A stretch of DNA of 13,592 nucleotides from Halobacteriales archaeon (GTDB lineage Archaea; Thermoplasmatota; SW-10-69-26; JACQPN01; JAIVGT01): the NCBI GenBank assembly GCA_020201485.1, contig JAIVGT010000198.1, positions 1 to 13,592 of the forward strand, written 5' to 3'. Positions within the stretch are counted from its first letter, which is position 1; each line of letters begins with the position of its first letter. Made by a program: the position numbers and the translations under genes. The notes under the pieces were generated by a model. It was not told where the DNA came from, did no database searches, and was given only the letters and a program-made list of their open reading frames with translations. Shown here piece after piece: positions 13,404 to 13,592 of this stretch.

Positions 13404-13565
13404 TTGCCCCCGACGTCTGCCGACGCCTTGTTCCTCGTGCGCTACGGCGAGATCGGCCTGAAGAGCCCGCCGGTGCGCCGCCGCTTCGAGCGCCTCCTGC
13501 GCGAGAACATCGTGCGCAGCCTGCACGCCCGCGGCGCGACGGGCAAGGTGGACAACCCCTGGGGC
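13404..13565 (+). CDS. thiI: tRNA sulfurtransferase ThiI, N-terminal fragment
   Basis: The first 54 codons of a ThiI-type protein. ThiI makes 4-thiouridine at position 8 of tRNA and in some organisms supplies sulfur for thiamine. The block FLVRYGEIGLKSPPVRRRFE with RLLRENIVRSLHARG matches the N-terminal ferredoxin-like domain that precedes THUMP. No ATG or GTG is in a suitable place; TTG at 13404 or TTG at 13428 is the likely start. The gene is not broken in the organism: real sequence ends at 13565, where an adapter begins. The apparent stop codon within the adapter, and the residues just before it (SLIHI), are artefacts. Confidence 0.85.
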
Positions 13566-13592
13566 CTGTCTCTTATACACATCTGACGCTGC
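13566..13592. other. Illumina Nextera (Tn5) adapter sequence, not genomic
   Basis: Bases 13566-13584 are the 19-base Tn5 mosaic end in the orientation CTGTCTCTTATACACATCT, followed by GACGCTGC, which is the start of the reverse complement of the Nextera read 1 adapter. This is untrimmed library adapter at a contig end. The forward frame through it ends SLIHI and the reverse frame begins MYKRQ, both widely seen artefact peptides. Confidence 0.98.

Noticed and set aside
13101..13580. Minus-strand open frame beginning MYKRQ
   Set aside because: Its start and first codons come from the Nextera adapter, and the rest runs antisense to thiI and the 13157 ORF.

Overview
This window is the end of a very GC-rich archaeal contig. 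The archaeal assignment rests on three things seen here. The gene order S13p–S4p–S11p–RpoD at the left end is the archaeal/eukaryotic-type ribosomal/RNA polymerase cluster. RpoD carries the archaeal metal-binding cysteines. The tRNA-Leu does not encode its 3' CCA. The S4p sequence and the surface-protein types suggest a euryarchaeal, possibly Thermoplasmatota-like, lineage, but this is an inference without a tree. Third codon positions are almost all G or C, so long antisense reading frames are common and were discounted. No gap between genes exceeds about 170 bases.

Layout. Bases 1-2499 hold the 3' part of rps13, then rps4, rps11 and rpoD, tightly packed on the + strand. The cluster stops after rpoD, where rpl18e would usually follow. 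Bases 2540-3549 (−) hold a lipoprotein gene and a small PRC-barrel-like gene. A palindromic TATA-like site separates them from a + strand five-helix membrane protein (3621-4130). That gene converges on a hotdog-fold thioesterase-like gene (4132-4638, −). A tRNA-Leu(GAG) lies at 4801-4885, followed by an exported right-handed beta-helix protein (5057-6256).

The most system-like part is a five-gene + strand cluster at 6339-12477 with overlapping or nearly touching genes. In order it encodes a two-helix membrane protein with extracellular Ig-like repeats and a cytosolic DUF4129-like tail, a six-helix membrane protein, a MoxR AAA+ ATPase, a DUF58 protein, and another six-helix membrane protein. 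It resembles the MoxR–DUF58–(transglutaminase)–DUF4129 modules known in bacteria and archaea, but has no transglutaminase domain. A membrane-associated chaperone or assembly system acting on a surface protein is a reasonable hypothesis.

Bases 12326-12892 (−) encode a SET-domain protein with a post-SET cysteine motif, overlapping the end of the operon by 152 bases. Two small + strand ORFs follow, one cysteine-rich. The window ends in the start of thiI, which is cut by an unremoved Nextera/Tn5 adapter from base 13566. The last 27 bases are therefore not genomic.
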